Below, piece after piece: positions 16,126 to 24,831 of a DNA stretch of 64,000 bases; position 1 is the first letter of the stretch; every line of letters starts with the position of its first letter. Both the position numbers and the translations under genes were made by a program. The notes below the pieces were generated by a model. The model was not told the origin of the DNA, did no database searches, and saw only the letters and a list, made by a program, of their open reading frames with translations. Origin of the DNA: DASPHG01 sp963849605 (GTDB taxonomy: Bacteria > Actinomycetota > Thermoleophilia > Solirubrobacterales > Thermoleophilaceae); contig CAWKHX010000017.1 in the NCBI GenBank assembly GCA_963849605.1, positions 372,001 to 436,000 on the forward strand. Direction: 5' to 3'.

Positions 16126-17177
16126 GGCACGAACCGGATCAGCCGGCCCGAGCTGTGGAGCGTCACGTAGAGCGCTCCGGTCGGCCCTACGGCCACCCCG
16201 AGCGGGTCGTGGCGCCGGAAGCCGCGGGCGAAGCCGACGTCGTCACTGCGTCGGCGGCCGAGCGGCACGCGCCGCACCACGCTGCCGGTCGGCGGCGAGG
16301 CGATCGTCGAGCCGTGCTCCGCGACGAATGCGCTCGGCCCGAACCGCCCAAAATGCCGGACCGCAGCCACGCCACCGACGGCGGAGTGCGGGGCGAGCTC
16401 GGCCAGCGCCGGGCGCGTCCCGCTGCAGCGGCCGCCGCCCCGCCCCCAGCAACGCGGGAACCCGAAGTGCGGCACGCCCCCGGTCACGTCGAAGCGGTTG
16501 AGCTCCTCCGGCGGCCGGTCGTTGCCCAGGTCGTCGCGCCCGTTGTCGGACACGAGCAGTCTGATCCCGTCGGGCTGGAAGGCAAGGCCGTAGGGATTGC
16601 GGAACCCGCGCGCCTCGATCCGCAGCCGGCCGCCACGCGGCTTGAAGCTGACGACGGTCCCGCCGTAGCGGGAGCCGGCGGACGCGTCGCCCGCACTGCC
16701 AACGCCGAGGTACAGGCGCCCGCCCGGCCCGGGCACGATCGACCCCAGGCGGTGCAGCCCGGTCGGAATCCCCTTGACGACGGTCCGGCTGCGCTTGAAG
16801 CGGTGGCCGTTGAAGCGCGAGTAGGCCGTGACGCGCCCCGTGTAGCTGTCCGCGTCTGCGCTGTCCGGCACGACATGGCTGACGAAGAGCTTCCCGCGAA
16901 ACCACGTCAGGCCAAGCGCCGCGTTCAGGCCGCTGATCACATGTCGCGGCCGCGCGCCGCGGCGCTTCACGTACCAGACGCCCTCACTGCGGACGGGGAA
17001 GTAATACGCCGACGTGATCCAGATGCCCCCGGCTGGGTCGAAGGCGATGTTGCTGGGATAGCCGAGCCCGCGCGCGACGTTCTGCACCTTGATGCCCTTC
17101 GGCGCGCGGATTGCGGCGTCCGCAGGCGCGGCGACGAGCAGCGAGAGAGCGCCTATCGCGGCGTAGCGCAGCCTCAA
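16122..17177 (-). CDS. Exported PQQ/sorbosone-dehydrogenase-like beta-propeller
   Basis: A 351-residue exported protein. The start is TTG 17177, overlapping the ClpS stop by 4 bases (TTGA) and giving the signal peptide LRLRYAAIGALSLLVAAPAD. The propeller shows the repeated pattern of soluble glucose/sorbosone dehydrogenases (GLGYPSNIAFDPAGGIW, FRNPYGLAFQPDG, DPLGVAVGPTGALYV) and a loop LLVSDNGRDDLGNDRPPEELN. Such proteins oxidise sugars with PQQ, but cofactor ligands cannot be verified and the enzyme could be a non-catalytic propeller. It is the last gene of the MBL-clpS operon. Confidence 0.78.
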   Translation of the reverse strand: MRLRYAAIGALSLLVAAPADAAIRAPKGIKVQNVARGLGYPSNIAFDPAGGIWITSAYYFPVRSEGVWYVKRRGARPRHVISGLNAALGLTWFRGKLFVSHVVPDSADADSYTGRVTAYSRFNGHRFKRSRTVVKGIPTGLHRLGSIVPGPGGRLYLGVGSAGDASAGSRYGGTVVSFKPRGGRLRIEARGFRNPYGLAFQPDGIRLLVSDNGRDDLGNDRPPEELNRFDVTGGVPHFGFPRCWGRGGGRCSGTRPALAELAPHSAVGGVAAVRHFGRFGPSAFVAEHGSTIASPPTGSVVRRVPLGRRRSDDVGFARGFRRHDPLGVAVGPTGALYVTLHSSGRLIRFVP

Positions 17178-17461
17178 CCCTGCTCCAACGGCGCCATCGT
17201 GAGCCCGGCGTCGTTCAGCTGCTCCCAGTAGAGCTCGGCCGGCTCCTTCGCGCCTGCCCACACGATCGCCTGACCGCTGGTGTGGATCTTGTCGGCGAAG
17301 CGGTAGCCCTGTTCGAGCGACACGCCCGGCACGACGCGCGCCAGCGCCGACGCGACCCCGTCGAAGGTGTTGTGGTCGTCGTTCAGGACGATCACGCGCC
17401 AGTTGTCCTCGAGGCCCGAGCCCGGGCCGCCGACCTTGGGGATCTCAACCGTTCCGGTCAC
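17174..17461 (-). CDS. clpS: ClpS adaptor for the Clp protease
   Basis: A 95-residue cytoplasmic adaptor that delivers N-degron proteins to the ClpA/ClpC unfoldase. The binding groove is visible in VLNDDHNTFDGVASAL and IHTSGQAIV, with the conserved Asp pair, Thr and His. A short N-terminal tail precedes it, as in other ClpS proteins. GTG 17461 overlaps the MBL gene stop by 4 bases (GTGA), and its own stop overlaps the next gene, so all three are translationally coupled. No ClpC or ClpP gene is in the window. Confidence 0.95.
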   Translation of the reverse strand: MTGTVEIPKVGGPGSGLEDNWRVIVLNDDHNTFDGVASALARVVPGVSLEQGYRFADKIHTSGQAIVWAGAKEPAELYWEQLNDAGLTMAPLEQG

Positions 17462-18285
17462 TGTGCCTGTTGTTCCCAGTATCGGTGCAAGCCCCACCAG
17501 ATCTGATCCGGTGGCGCCGCCTGGAAGTACGTCGCCGCGTCCTCCGCCCCCACGGCGTCGACGGTATCGCCGATGATCTCGCGTTCGAACGTCTCCTGGT
17601 CGGCCACCGGCTCGCGGCGCCGCTCCAGGTAGGCACCCACCGCGTCGAGCTGCGCGGCGACGTCCTCGTGGCGTCCGAAGTGGGTCAGGCACAACGCCTC
17701 CGGATCGAGCCCGCGCACGATGTCGAGCGACTCGAGCCACACCGGGATGTCGATGTCGGGCGGAGGCGTCGGTGCGTAGGTGTGAGCGTGCGGCGGGATT
17801 CGGACGCCGGCCACGTCGCCGACGTATGCGTCGCCGGTCGCCTCGTGCAGATATGTGACGTGATGGACGGCGTGGCCGGGCGTGTACTCGACCCGAAAGC
17901 CGTCGAAGCGCTCGCCGCCGGCGAGCGGGCGGATGTTGCGCTCGGGCACGGCGGCGAACTCGCCCCACAGGGAATCCATCTCGTCGCCGTACACCCGCTT
18001 CGCGCTTGCCAGCAGCTTCGACGGGTCCACCAGGTGCGGCGCTCCGCGCTCGTGGACGTAGACGGGCAGGTCCGGGAACCGTCTGACCAGGACGCCCGTG
18101 CCGCCGGCGTGATCGAGGTGGATATGCGTCAGCAGCAGTCCTCGAGGTTCCTCGTCCCCGAGCGCGGCAAGCGAAATCGTGGGGCCGGGGTCGACGATGA
18201 ACCCCTCGACCTCGAAGGCGCAGATGACCCGCTCGCGGCCGAGGTGCTTGACATCGATCGGACGGCCCAAACGGAGGCGGACCAT
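17458..18285 (-). CDS. Metallo-beta-lactamase-fold hydrolase
   Basis: A 275-residue cytoplasmic protein with the MBL metal motifs: THIHLDHAGG (HxHxDH), YTPGHAVHH, GDVAG and LTHFGRHED. The layout matches glyoxalase II-like and other thiolester or lactone hydrolases; the substrate is unknown. ATG 18285 is 12 bases from the ecm start on the other strand, with no Shine-Dalgarno sequence, so it is probably leaderless. It begins the operon with clpS and the propeller gene. Confidence 0.88.
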   Translation of the reverse strand: MVRLRLGRPIDVKHLGRERVICAFEVEGFIVDPGPTISLAALGDEEPRGLLLTHIHLDHAGGTGVLVRRFPDLPVYVHERGAPHLVDPSKLLASAKRVYGDEMDSLWGEFAAVPERNIRPLAGGERFDGFRVEYTPGHAVHHVTYLHEATGDAYVGDVAGVRIPPHAHTYAPTPPPDIDIPVWLESLDIVRGLDPEALCLTHFGRHEDVAAQLDAVGAYLERRREPVADQETFEREIIGDTVDAVGAEDAATYFQAAPPDQIWWGLHRYWEQQAQ

Positions 18286-18290
18286 ACAAT
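18285..18290 (+). promoter_or_regulatory. -10 box for leaderless ecm
   Basis: TACAAT, a near-perfect -10, is followed by 7 bases and GTG at 18298. Its first base is also the first base of the divergent MBL start codon on the other strand. Confidence 0.6.
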
Positions 18291-18297
18291 TCAAGGC

Positions 18298-20280
18298 GTG
18301 AGCCACCGCCTCGACCAGCCGGACCGGCCGTGGGTGATGCGTACCTACGCAGGGCATTCGACCGCGCGCGAATCCAACGAGCTGTACCGGAAGAACCTCG
18401 AGAAGGGCCAAACCGGCCTCTCGGTCGCGTTCGATCTGCCGACCCAGACGGGCTATGACCCGGACCACGAGCTCTCGCGCGGCGAGGTCGGAAAGGTCGG
18501 CGTCTCGATCGCCCACAAGGGCGACATGCACACGCTCCTCGACGGCATCCCGCTGAACGAGATGAACACGTCGATGACGATCAACGCGACCGCGGCCTGG
18601 CTGCTCGCGCTCTACATGACGGTCGCCGAGGAGAACAGTGTCGGGCGCGACGTCCTCCAGGGGACGACTCAGAACGACATCATCAAGGAGTTCCTCTCGC
18701 GCGGGACGTACGCGTTCCCGCCCGGCCCGTCGATGCGGCTGATCGCCGACATGATCGCCTTCACGGTCGACGAGGTCCCGAAGTGGAACCCGATCAACAT
18801 CTGCAGCTATCACCTGCAGGAGGCCGGCGCGACGCCCGCGCAGGAGATCGCGTATGCACTCTCCACCGCCCAGGCCGTGCTCGACCAGGCGCGCGAGCGC
18901 GTGGACGAGGACACGTTCCCCAGGGTCTTCGGGCGCATCTCGTTCTTCGTCAACGCGGGCATCCGCTTCGTCGAGGAGCACGCCAAGCTGCGCGCGATGG
19001 GCAGGCTCTGGGAGCAGCTCGGCCGCGAGCGCTACGGGGTCACGGACGAGAAGATGCTGCGCTTCCGCTACGGCGTGCAGGTGAACTCACTCGGCCTGAC
19101 GGAGTCGCAGCCGGAGAACAATGTGATCCGGATCGTGCTCGAGGCGCTCGCGGTGACGATGGGCCGCAACGCGCGGGCGCGGGCGGTCCAGCTCCCCGCG
19201 TGGAACGAGGCGCTCGGCCTGCCGCGACCGTGGGACCAGCAGTGGTCGCTCCGGATCCAGCAGATCCTCGCGTTCGAGACCGACGTGCTCGATTACCCCG
19301 ACATCTTCGAGGGCTCGCACGTGATGGACGGGCTCGTCGATGAGCTCGCCGAGGCCGCGAGCGCGGAGATGGCGATCGTCGCCGAGCACGGCGGCGCCGT
19401 CGAAGCGGTGGACTACATGAAGACGCAGCTCGTCGAGTCGCACCGCGAGCGCGTGCGCAGGATCGAGAGCGGCGAGCTCAAGGTGATCGGCCAGAACGCC
19501 TACACGACGTCGGAGCGCTCACCGCTCCAGGAGGGCGAGGACGGCGGCATCCTGACCGTCGACCCGCAGGTCGAGCAGGGCCAGATCGCCGCAGTGCAGG
19601 AGTGGCGCGCGCAGCGCGACCAGGCCGCGGTCGATGACGCGCTCACGAAGCTCGCCGCCGCCGCGCGCGACGAGTCGCAGAACATCATGCCCCCCACGCT
19701 CGAGGCCGCCGCCGTGGGCGCGACCACGGGCGAGTGGGCGCAGACCCTGCGCGACGTGTTCGGCGAATACCGGGCGCCGACCGGCGTGCAGGACGCCGCC
19801 GCCACCGACGATGCCTCGCTCACCGAGCTGCGCGAGGAAGTCGAGCGCGTCTCGGAGGCGCTCGGCCGTCGCGTGAAGATCCTCGTCGGCAAGCCCGGTC
19901 TGGACGGGCACTCGAACGGCGCCGAGCAGATCGCGGTGCGGGCACGCGACTCGGGCATGGACGTCGTCTACCAGGGCATCCGCCTGACGCCATCGGAGAT
20001 CGCGCGCACGGCCGCCGACGAGGGCGTGCACGTGGTCGGACTCTCGATCCTCTCGGGATCGCACCGTGAGTTGATCCCGACCGTCTTGAGCGAGCTGAAG
20101 AAAGCGGGCGCGGACGTGCCCGTCGTCGTCGGCGGCATCATCCCGCCCGCAGACGAGGAGGCGCTGCTCGCGTCCGGGGTCGCTCGCGTCTACACGCCGA
20201 AGGACTTCGAGATCAGCCGCATCATGGGCGACATCGTCCGGCTCGTGGCCGAGCGCCACAACGTCGCAGCCGCGGCTTGA
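18298..20280 (+). CDS. ecm: Ethylmalonyl-CoA mutase, MeaA-like, B12-dependent
   Basis: A 660-residue single-chain mutase converting ethylmalonyl-CoA to methylsuccinyl-CoA with adenosylcobalamin. The N-terminal barrel has RPWVMRTYAGHSTARESN, GLSVAFDLPTQTGYDPDH and MNTSMTINATAAWLLALY, typical of the MeaA/Ecm branch and of single-chain mutases. The C-terminal B12 domain carries LDGHSNGAEQ (DxHxxG, near 537) and VVGGIIPP. Methylmalonyl-CoA mutase is the main alternative; the ccr gene nearby and the sequence style favour ecm. GTG 18298 is a leaderless start. The meaB gene overlaps its stop by 4 bases. Confidence 0.9.
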   Translation: MSHRLDQPDRPWVMRTYAGHSTARESNELYRKNLEKGQTGLSVAFDLPTQTGYDPDHELSRGEVGKVGVSIAHKGDMHTLLDGIPLNEMNTSMTINATAAWLLALYMTVAEENSVGRDVLQGTTQNDIIKEFLSRGTYAFPPGPSMRLIADMIAFTVDEVPKWNPINICSYHLQEAGATPAQEIAYALSTAQAVLDQARERVDEDTFPRVFGRISFFVNAGIRFVEEHAKLRAMGRLWEQLGRERYGVTDEKMLRFRYGVQVNSLGLTESQPENNVIRIVLEALAVTMGRNARARAVQLPAWNEALGLPRPWDQQWSLRIQQILAFETDVLDYPDIFEGSHVMDGLVDELAEAASAEMAIVAEHGGAVEAVDYMKTQLVESHRERVRRIESGELKVIGQNAYTTSERSPLQEGEDGGILTVDPQVEQGQIAAVQEWRAQRDQAAVDDALTKLAAAARDESQNIMPPTLEAAAVGATTGEWAQTLRDVFGEYRAPTGVQDAAATDDASLTELREEVERVSEALGRRVKILVGKPGLDGHSNGAEQIAVRARDSGMDVVYQGIRLTPSEIARTAADEGVHVVGLSILSGSHRELIPTVLSELKKAGADVPVVVGGIIPPADEEALLASGVARVYTPKDFEISRIMGDIVRLVAERHNVAAAA

Positions 20281-21227
20281 CCGACGGCAAGGAGCTCGGC
20301 CGCCGCCTCCGCGAGCGCGACCGTTCGGCGGCCGCGCCCGCGCTGAACCTGATCGAGACGCGCACGCCCGACGCGCGCACGCAGACGGCTGCGCTGCTGG
20401 CGGAGGTGTCGCCCGGCGCGCTGGAAGGCGAGGCGCCGGCGCACGTGATCGGCATCACCGGGCCGCCGGGCGCGGGCAAGTCCACGCTGCTGTCGGCGCT
20501 CGTGAAGGAGTGGCGTTCGCGCGGCAAGACGGTCGCGGTGCTGGCGGTCGACCCGTCGTCGAAGCGCTCCGGCGGGTCGCTGCTCGGCGACCGCGCCCGC
20601 ATCGACCACGACTCGCGCGACGACGGCATCCTGATTCGCTCGACCGCCGCCGGCACCATGCTCGGCGGTCTCGCACCGCCCACACGCGAGGCTGCACAGG
20701 CCCTCGCCGCGGCGTTCGACATAGTGGTCGTCGAAACAGTTGGCGTCGGCCAATCCGAGACCGACGTGGCCGACCTGTGCGACACCGTCGTCGTGATCGT
20801 CCAGCCGGGCTCCGGCGACGTGCTCCAGTTCCTGAAGGCCGGAATCATGGAGGTGCCCGACGTGCTCGTCGTGACGAAGGCGGACCTGGAAGACATCGCG
20901 CGCCGTGCGCGCCGCGACCTCGCCGCCGCGCTGCGGGCGGTCGGCGCGCCCGACACGCCCGTCGTGGCCGTGTCGTCGATCCCGCCCCCGCGCGGCATCG
21001 ACGAGCTGGCGGACGCACTCGACGCACACCGCGCTCAGGCAGACGTCGCCGCATCGCGTGCCCGCGCGCGACGCCTGGCCGCGCTGGCCGAGTTCACCCT
21101 CGAGCACGGCGAGAGCGCCGTCCGCGCGCTCGACGGCCGCCGCGCGGCGGAGAAGCTGCTCGCGGAGCTCGATCCGGCGATGCCGGTCGCAGAGCTCGTC
21201 AGCGAGCTGGAACGGAGGCTGCCGTGA
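20277..21227 (+). CDS. meaB: MeaB/ArgK-type G3E GTPase, mutase chaperone
   Basis: A 316-residue GTPase that loads and protects the B12 cofactor of acyl-CoA mutases. GPPGAGKST near residue 62 is the Walker A loop, LAVDPSSKRSGGSLLGD and VVETVGVGQSETDVAD are MeaB signatures, and VVTKAD is the guanine motif. The start is TTG 20277, overlapping the ecm stop (TTGA), so the pair is translationally coupled, which supports the mutase as its client. Confidence 0.93.
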   Translation: MTDGKELGRRLRERDRSAAAPALNLIETRTPDARTQTAALLAEVSPGALEGEAPAHVIGITGPPGAGKSTLLSALVKEWRSRGKTVAVLAVDPSSKRSGGSLLGDRARIDHDSRDDGILIRSTAAGTMLGGLAPPTREAAQALAAAFDIVVVETVGVGQSETDVADLCDTVVVIVQPGSGDVLQFLKAGIMEVPDVLVVTKADLEDIARRARRDLAAALRAVGAPDTPVVAVSSIPPPRGIDELADALDAHRAQADVAASRARARRLAALAEFTLEHGESAVRALDGRRAAEKLLAELDPAMPVAELVSELERRLP

Positions 21228-21382
21228 GGGCATTCGCGATCCAGGCCGCCGCGCTGCTCGCCCTGTTCCTCGCGGTCACCGGCTTGGCCGAGCTGCTCGG
21301 CGCGGAGAACCTCGGGACCGCCGCCACGTTCGGCCAGATCGCGTTCCTCCTCGGGCTGGTGTACGTACTGGTGAAGCGCTAG
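21224..21382 (+). CDS. Small two-span membrane protein (52 aa)
   Basis: GTG 21224 overlaps the meaB stop by 4 bases (GTGA). The 52 residues hold two hydrophobic segments, AFAIQAAALLALFLAVTGLA and TFGQIAFLLGLVYVLV, joined by ELLGAENLGT and ended by KR. The GC-rich third positions and coupling to meaB support a real gene. Function unknown. Confidence 0.7.
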   Translation: MRAFAIQAAALLALFLAVTGLAELLGAENLGTAATFGQIAFLLGLVYVLVKR

Positions 21383-21453
21383 CCACGACCACGGCCAACA
21401 CGGGTGCGGACACCCTTGCCGCGGACGTGCGCGGAGTTGGAGCCTGCCCCCCA

Positions 21454-22228
21454 ATGGCAACAAAGACCGCCGAATCCCCAACCCTTTCGGACGAGCGACT
21501 CGCCGAGCTGCTGAAGCTGACGGCCAGCGCCGACACCGTCGAGCTGAAGCTGACGGTGCCGGAGACGGAGCTCTTCCCAACGGCTGCGGCGCTCGGGATG
21601 GACCCCCTCGAGGCCCAGATCAGACAGGTCTTCTTCTTCGACACTCCGGACCTGAGCCTCAACCAGCAAGGCGTCGTGGTGCGCGCACGCCGTGTGCAGG
21701 GCAGGCACGGCGACACCGTCGTGAAGCTACGGCCCGTCATTCCCGAGGAGATGCCGAACGCGCTGCGCGAGTCCTCCAGCTTCGGCGTCGAGGTCGACGC
21801 CATGCCAGGTGGCTTCGTCTGTTCCGCCTCGCTCAAGGGCAAGGCCGACAATGCGGAGGTCAGGGAGGTCGCGACTGGCAGCCCGACCAGCCGAGAAGCT
21901 CTTCTCCAAGAAGCAGCGCGCTTTTCTCTCCGAGCACGCCGAGGACGTGCCCGAGCTCGACGACCTGGCCCTGCTCGGGCCGATCCCCTTGCTCAAGTTG
22001 AAGCTCGAGCCTGAGGAACTGGGTCGAAGGCTGGTCGCGGAGATGTGGATGTACCCCGACGGCTCACGGATCTTCGAGCTCTCCACCAAGTGCGCGCCGG
22101 CGGATGCATTCCGCGTCGCCGCCGAGGCGAGGGTGTTCCTCTCGGAACATGGGGTCGACCTTTCGGGTGAGCAGGAGACGAAGACGAAAAAGGCGCTCGA
22201 CTTCTTCTCGAAGCGCCTCCGGAAGTAA
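21454..22228 (+). pseudogene. CYTH-like protein gene, split by a +1 frameshift
   Basis: Two frames together make one protein of about 257 residues. The first frame from ATG 21454 runs through VELKLTVPE, VFFFDTPDLSLNQQGVVVRAR and VVKLRPV to GKADNAEVREVATGS. The second frame continues RPAEKLFSKKQRAFLSEHA, LDDLALLGPIPLLKLK and YPDGSRIFELSTKCAP to a TAA at 22228. Removing one C from CCC at 21882-21884 joins them exactly. The fold is that of the CYTH/triphosphate-tunnel superfamily (adenylate cyclase, thiamine triphosphatase), although the usual ExExK motif is reduced to xVELK. An assembly error is more likely than decay, since both halves keep strong codon bias. Confidence 0.8.
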
Positions 22229-22243
22229 GGAGAGGAGGCTCGC

Positions 22244-23134
22244 ATGTGCCGCTGGATGGCATGGCTCGGCCAACCGGTACTGATCGACGAGCTGCTCTTC
22301 AAGAGCCAGCACGGGATCGTCGATCAGAGCCTGCACGCGCGGATGGGCGCGGAGCCCACCAACGGCGACGGGTTCGGCCTGGGCTGGTACGGGACCGGGG
22401 ACGGCCCGGGGGTCTACCGCAGCGTCTCACCTGCCTGGGGCGATCCCAACCTTCGCGAGCTCGCCGCGCACGTGGAGTCACCGCTGTTCCTCGCCCACGT
22501 ACGCGCGGCCATCGGCTCGCCGGTCCAGGAGACGAACTGCCACCCCTTCCGGCATGGCCGCTGGCTGTTCGTGCACAACGGCTTCATTGCCGACTTCCAC
22601 CTCCTCCGGCGGGACCTGATGCTGGCGATCGACCCGGACCTGTTTGCGGAGGTGGAGGGCTCGACCGACTCGGAGGTGGTCTTCCACCTCGCACTGACCT
22701 TCGGGCTCGAGGACGACCCGATCCGGGCGCTCGAGCTCACGGTCGGCCTGATCGAGGAGACCGCGGGCCGGCACGGGACGGCCGACGCGGTCCAGGCGAG
22801 CTTCGGGTTGTCGGACGGGACGAAGCTGTGGGCGGTGCGGTATGCGAGCGGCGGGAGCGCACGGTCCCTGTTCGCCTCAACCGACGTGAATGCGATCCGG
22901 CACCTGTATCCCGACAACGAGCGCCTGCAACGCGTGAGCGACGACGATCGCCTGATCGTGTCCGAGCCGTTCTCGGACCTCCCAGGGCTGTGGCAGGAGA
23001 TCCCGCAGGCGACGGCGGTCACGGTCGAACGAGGCGGGGTGCTCGAGGAGCGACCCTTCCGTCCCGCTACAGATCACCAGGCTCGTTCACGCTCCGCAGG
23101 ATCGGCGGCGGAAGCGCTACCCGCACAGGGTTGA
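22244..23134 (+). CDS. Class II glutamine amidotransferase domain protein
   Basis: A 296-residue Ntn-type amidotransferase. The second residue is the nucleophile cysteine (MCRWMAWLGQP), and AHVRAAIGSP, ETNCHPF, FVHNGFIADF and GSTDSEVVFHL are the substrate-pocket motifs of the YafJ/EgtC-like class. It releases ammonia from glutamine for, or hydrolyses, an unknown substrate. GGAGAGGAGG stands 5-14 bases before ATG 22244. The 3' end overlaps the convergent mobA gene by 68 bases, and the last 20 residues look unnatural, so the true stop could be earlier. Confidence 0.85.
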   Translation: MCRWMAWLGQPVLIDELLFKSQHGIVDQSLHARMGAEPTNGDGFGLGWYGTGDGPGVYRSVSPAWGDPNLRELAAHVESPLFLAHVRAAIGSPVQETNCHPFRHGRWLFVHNGFIADFHLLRRDLMLAIDPDLFAEVEGSTDSEVVFHLALTFGLEDDPIRALELTVGLIEETAGRHGTADAVQASFGLSDGTKLWAVRYASGGSARSLFASTDVNAIRHLYPDNERLQRVSDDDRLIVSEPFSDLPGLWQEIPQATAVTVERGGVLEERPFRPATDHQARSRSAGSAAEALPAQG

Positions 23135-23595
23135 GCGCGTCGACGGTATGGCGAAGCGGCGCGTCCGCGGGCGCGGCGCGGAACGTCTCGAGCGCCTCGG
23201 GCGCATAGACGCCGAACACCGGGCACATCTCTCCCTCGCCCACGGCGACCGCCGCCGGGCCGCCGGGCGCCGCGTCGAGCAATGAGCGGCACGCATCCGC
23301 CGTGATCCAGGGCATGTCCACCGCGCACACAAGCACTGGGCCGTTTGCGCATTCGAGCGCGTGGACGATCCCGGTCAGCGGATGCCGCGGCTCGGCCGGC
23401 TCGTCCCAGCGCTCGACGCCGGTGATCTGCGGCAGCTCCGTGTCGAGCTTGCACACGATCGCGACCGGCGTCGCACACCTGCGCGAGCACCTCAGCCACG
23501 TGGACGGCAAGTGGCCGTCCGTCGAGCTCGAGCATCGCCTTCGAGACGCCGCCGAGCCGCCTGCCGACGCCGCCGGCCAGAATTGCGCCGTTCAC
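23067..23595 (-). pseudogene. mobA: mobA-type nucleotidyltransferase gene, split by a frameshift
   Basis: The start GTG 23595 gives VNGAILAGGVGRRLGG and then MLELDGRPLAVHVAEVLAQ, the LAGGxSxRxG nucleotide-binding motif of MobA-like proteins. The frame then changes near 23470-23490 and continues CATPVAIVCKLDTELP, VLVCAVDMPWITADA and MCPVFGVY to TAG at 23067. Together they make about 176 residues, the normal length of molybdenum cofactor guanylyltransferase, which makes Mo-bis-MGD from MPT and GTP. Removing one base near 23478 restores the frame. GTG overlaps the stop of the RTX-type gene by 4 bases. Confidence 0.78.
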
Positions 23596-24812
23596 ACTCG
23601 GGGCACGTTGACCCGGAGCCGGAGCTCCACAGGGTTGTCGGGCTCCTCGTTGAGATATACGCGAGTCGTCAATCGTGGTCGTCGCCGTGGATGTTTGCGC
23701 AACCATCGTCGGCCGGCTCGGGAGGGAATCACGTCGACGACCGCGCTGTTGCCGCTCTCTACGGGCACGAACCCATGCGACCGGCCCACGCGACGCCAGC
23801 ACCGCAACCCATCATCCGGTACTGGCCCGCACGGCACCTCGAGCTCTCCTGAGGCGAGCGCCGTCCTGGAGTCGGTGTCGACGCGGCGGACCGTTGCATC
23901 GATGTGCCTCGGGCCACGCCGTTCGAGCGCAGTGAGGCTGATTCTCAGCGACGTGTCGTGGGCGAGCTGTTCGCAGTTGTCGGGTGCGAAGTCGGGTCCT
24001 GACAGCTGTGCGGTGTCGATGCCCGCCCCGCACCGCATCCGGTCGGCTACGGGTTGGTCGCCGCTCACCTGCGCGTCGGTGCCGAGCAGCTCGTCGTCTC
24101 CCCCGCGGCCCGACAACTCGTCCTCGCCCGGCCCTCCATCCAGCCTGTTGCCGACCACGTTCCCGATCAGGACGTCGTCGCCGGCACCGCCCACGACGTT
24201 GTCGGCCTGGACGTCGTCGTTCTCGCCCGGCTCCCCGTCACCCGGTCCATCTCCGATCTCGACACGTACTCCCGCCGCGCGCTCGTAATAGCTGACGGTG
24301 TCGACGCCGAAGCCGCCGCGGAGCACATCGGCGCCCGCGCCACCCGTCAGCTGGTCGTCACCGTCACCACCCTCCAGCCGGTCGTCACCCTCATCACCTT
24401 GGAGGGCGTCGTTCTCCTTCCCGCCCAGGAGGATGTCGTTCCCGGTGCCGCCGGTCACGGAGTAGTCGATGAAGTCGCCCGGCTCGAGCCCGAAGACCTC
24501 GAAAGAGTCGTCGCGGTCTCGGAGGTCGACCAGGTGCGAGAGGAGGTCTTCGTTCTCCGGCAGCGAGGGATGGCCGCACTCGGCGACATGGACGTCCTTC
24601 GAGACGCAGCCGTTTGTCGCCTGGATCACCGCCCCCGTGTCCGTCACGGTGATCAGCCCGTCGTCCGAGTGGACGATGCTGACGACGTTCGCCTCGCCGT
24701 CGTCCGCCATGTACACGAGATAGGAGTCCCGCATCTCGGCGGTCGACGCCGGCGCCGCGGGCGCCAGGGCCACCGCGAGTAGCCCGCCCGCCAGGATCGC
24801 CCTGCCCACCAC
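23592..24812 (-). CDS. Secreted RTX-type calcium-binding repeat protein
   Basis: A 406-residue exported protein with the signal peptide AILAGGLLAVALAPAAPA. Residues of about 115-260 contain nonapeptide repeats such as GGTGNDILLGG, EGDDRLEGGDGDDQLTGG and GGAGDDVLIG, which fold into a calcium-binding parallel beta roll. The C-terminus is an Ig-like beta domain. Eight cysteines suggest disulfides. No catalytic domain is visible, so an extracellular structural or adhesive role is likely. The start is GTG 24812; it overlaps mobA at its 3' end. Confidence 0.83.
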   Translation of the reverse strand: MVGRAILAGGLLAVALAPAAPASTAEMRDSYLVYMADDGEANVVSIVHSDDGLITVTDTGAVIQATNGCVSKDVHVAECGHPSLPENEDLLSHLVDLRDRDDSFEVFGLEPGDFIDYSVTGGTGNDILLGGKENDALQGDEGDDRLEGGDGDDQLTGGAGADVLRGGFGVDTVSYYERAAGVRVEIGDGPGDGEPGENDDVQADNVVGGAGDDVLIGNVVGNRLDGGPGEDELSGRGGDDELLGTDAQVSGDQPVADRMRCGAGIDTAQLSGPDFAPDNCEQLAHDTSLRISLTALERRGPRHIDATVRRVDTDSRTALASGELEVPCGPVPDDGLRCWRRVGRSHGFVPVESGNSAVVDVIPSRAGRRWLRKHPRRRPRLTTRVYLNEEPDNPVELRLRVNVPRV

Positions 24813-24817
24813 GCGGA

Positions 24818-24823
24818 TATGGT
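24818..24823 (+). promoter_or_regulatory. -10 box for the leaderless LLM gene
   Basis: TATGGT is followed by 8 bases and then GTG at 24832. Confidence 0.45.
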
Positions 24824-24831
24824 CTCACGCG

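Noticed and set aside
17470..18297. N-terminal extension of the ecm frame
   Set aside because: It is antisense to the MBL hydrolase; the mutase start at 18298 has a -10 box at leaderless spacing.
21399..21412. GGGTG/CACCC hairpin between the small membrane gene and the CYTH gene
   Set aside because: The 5-bp stem is short and common in such GC-rich sequence.
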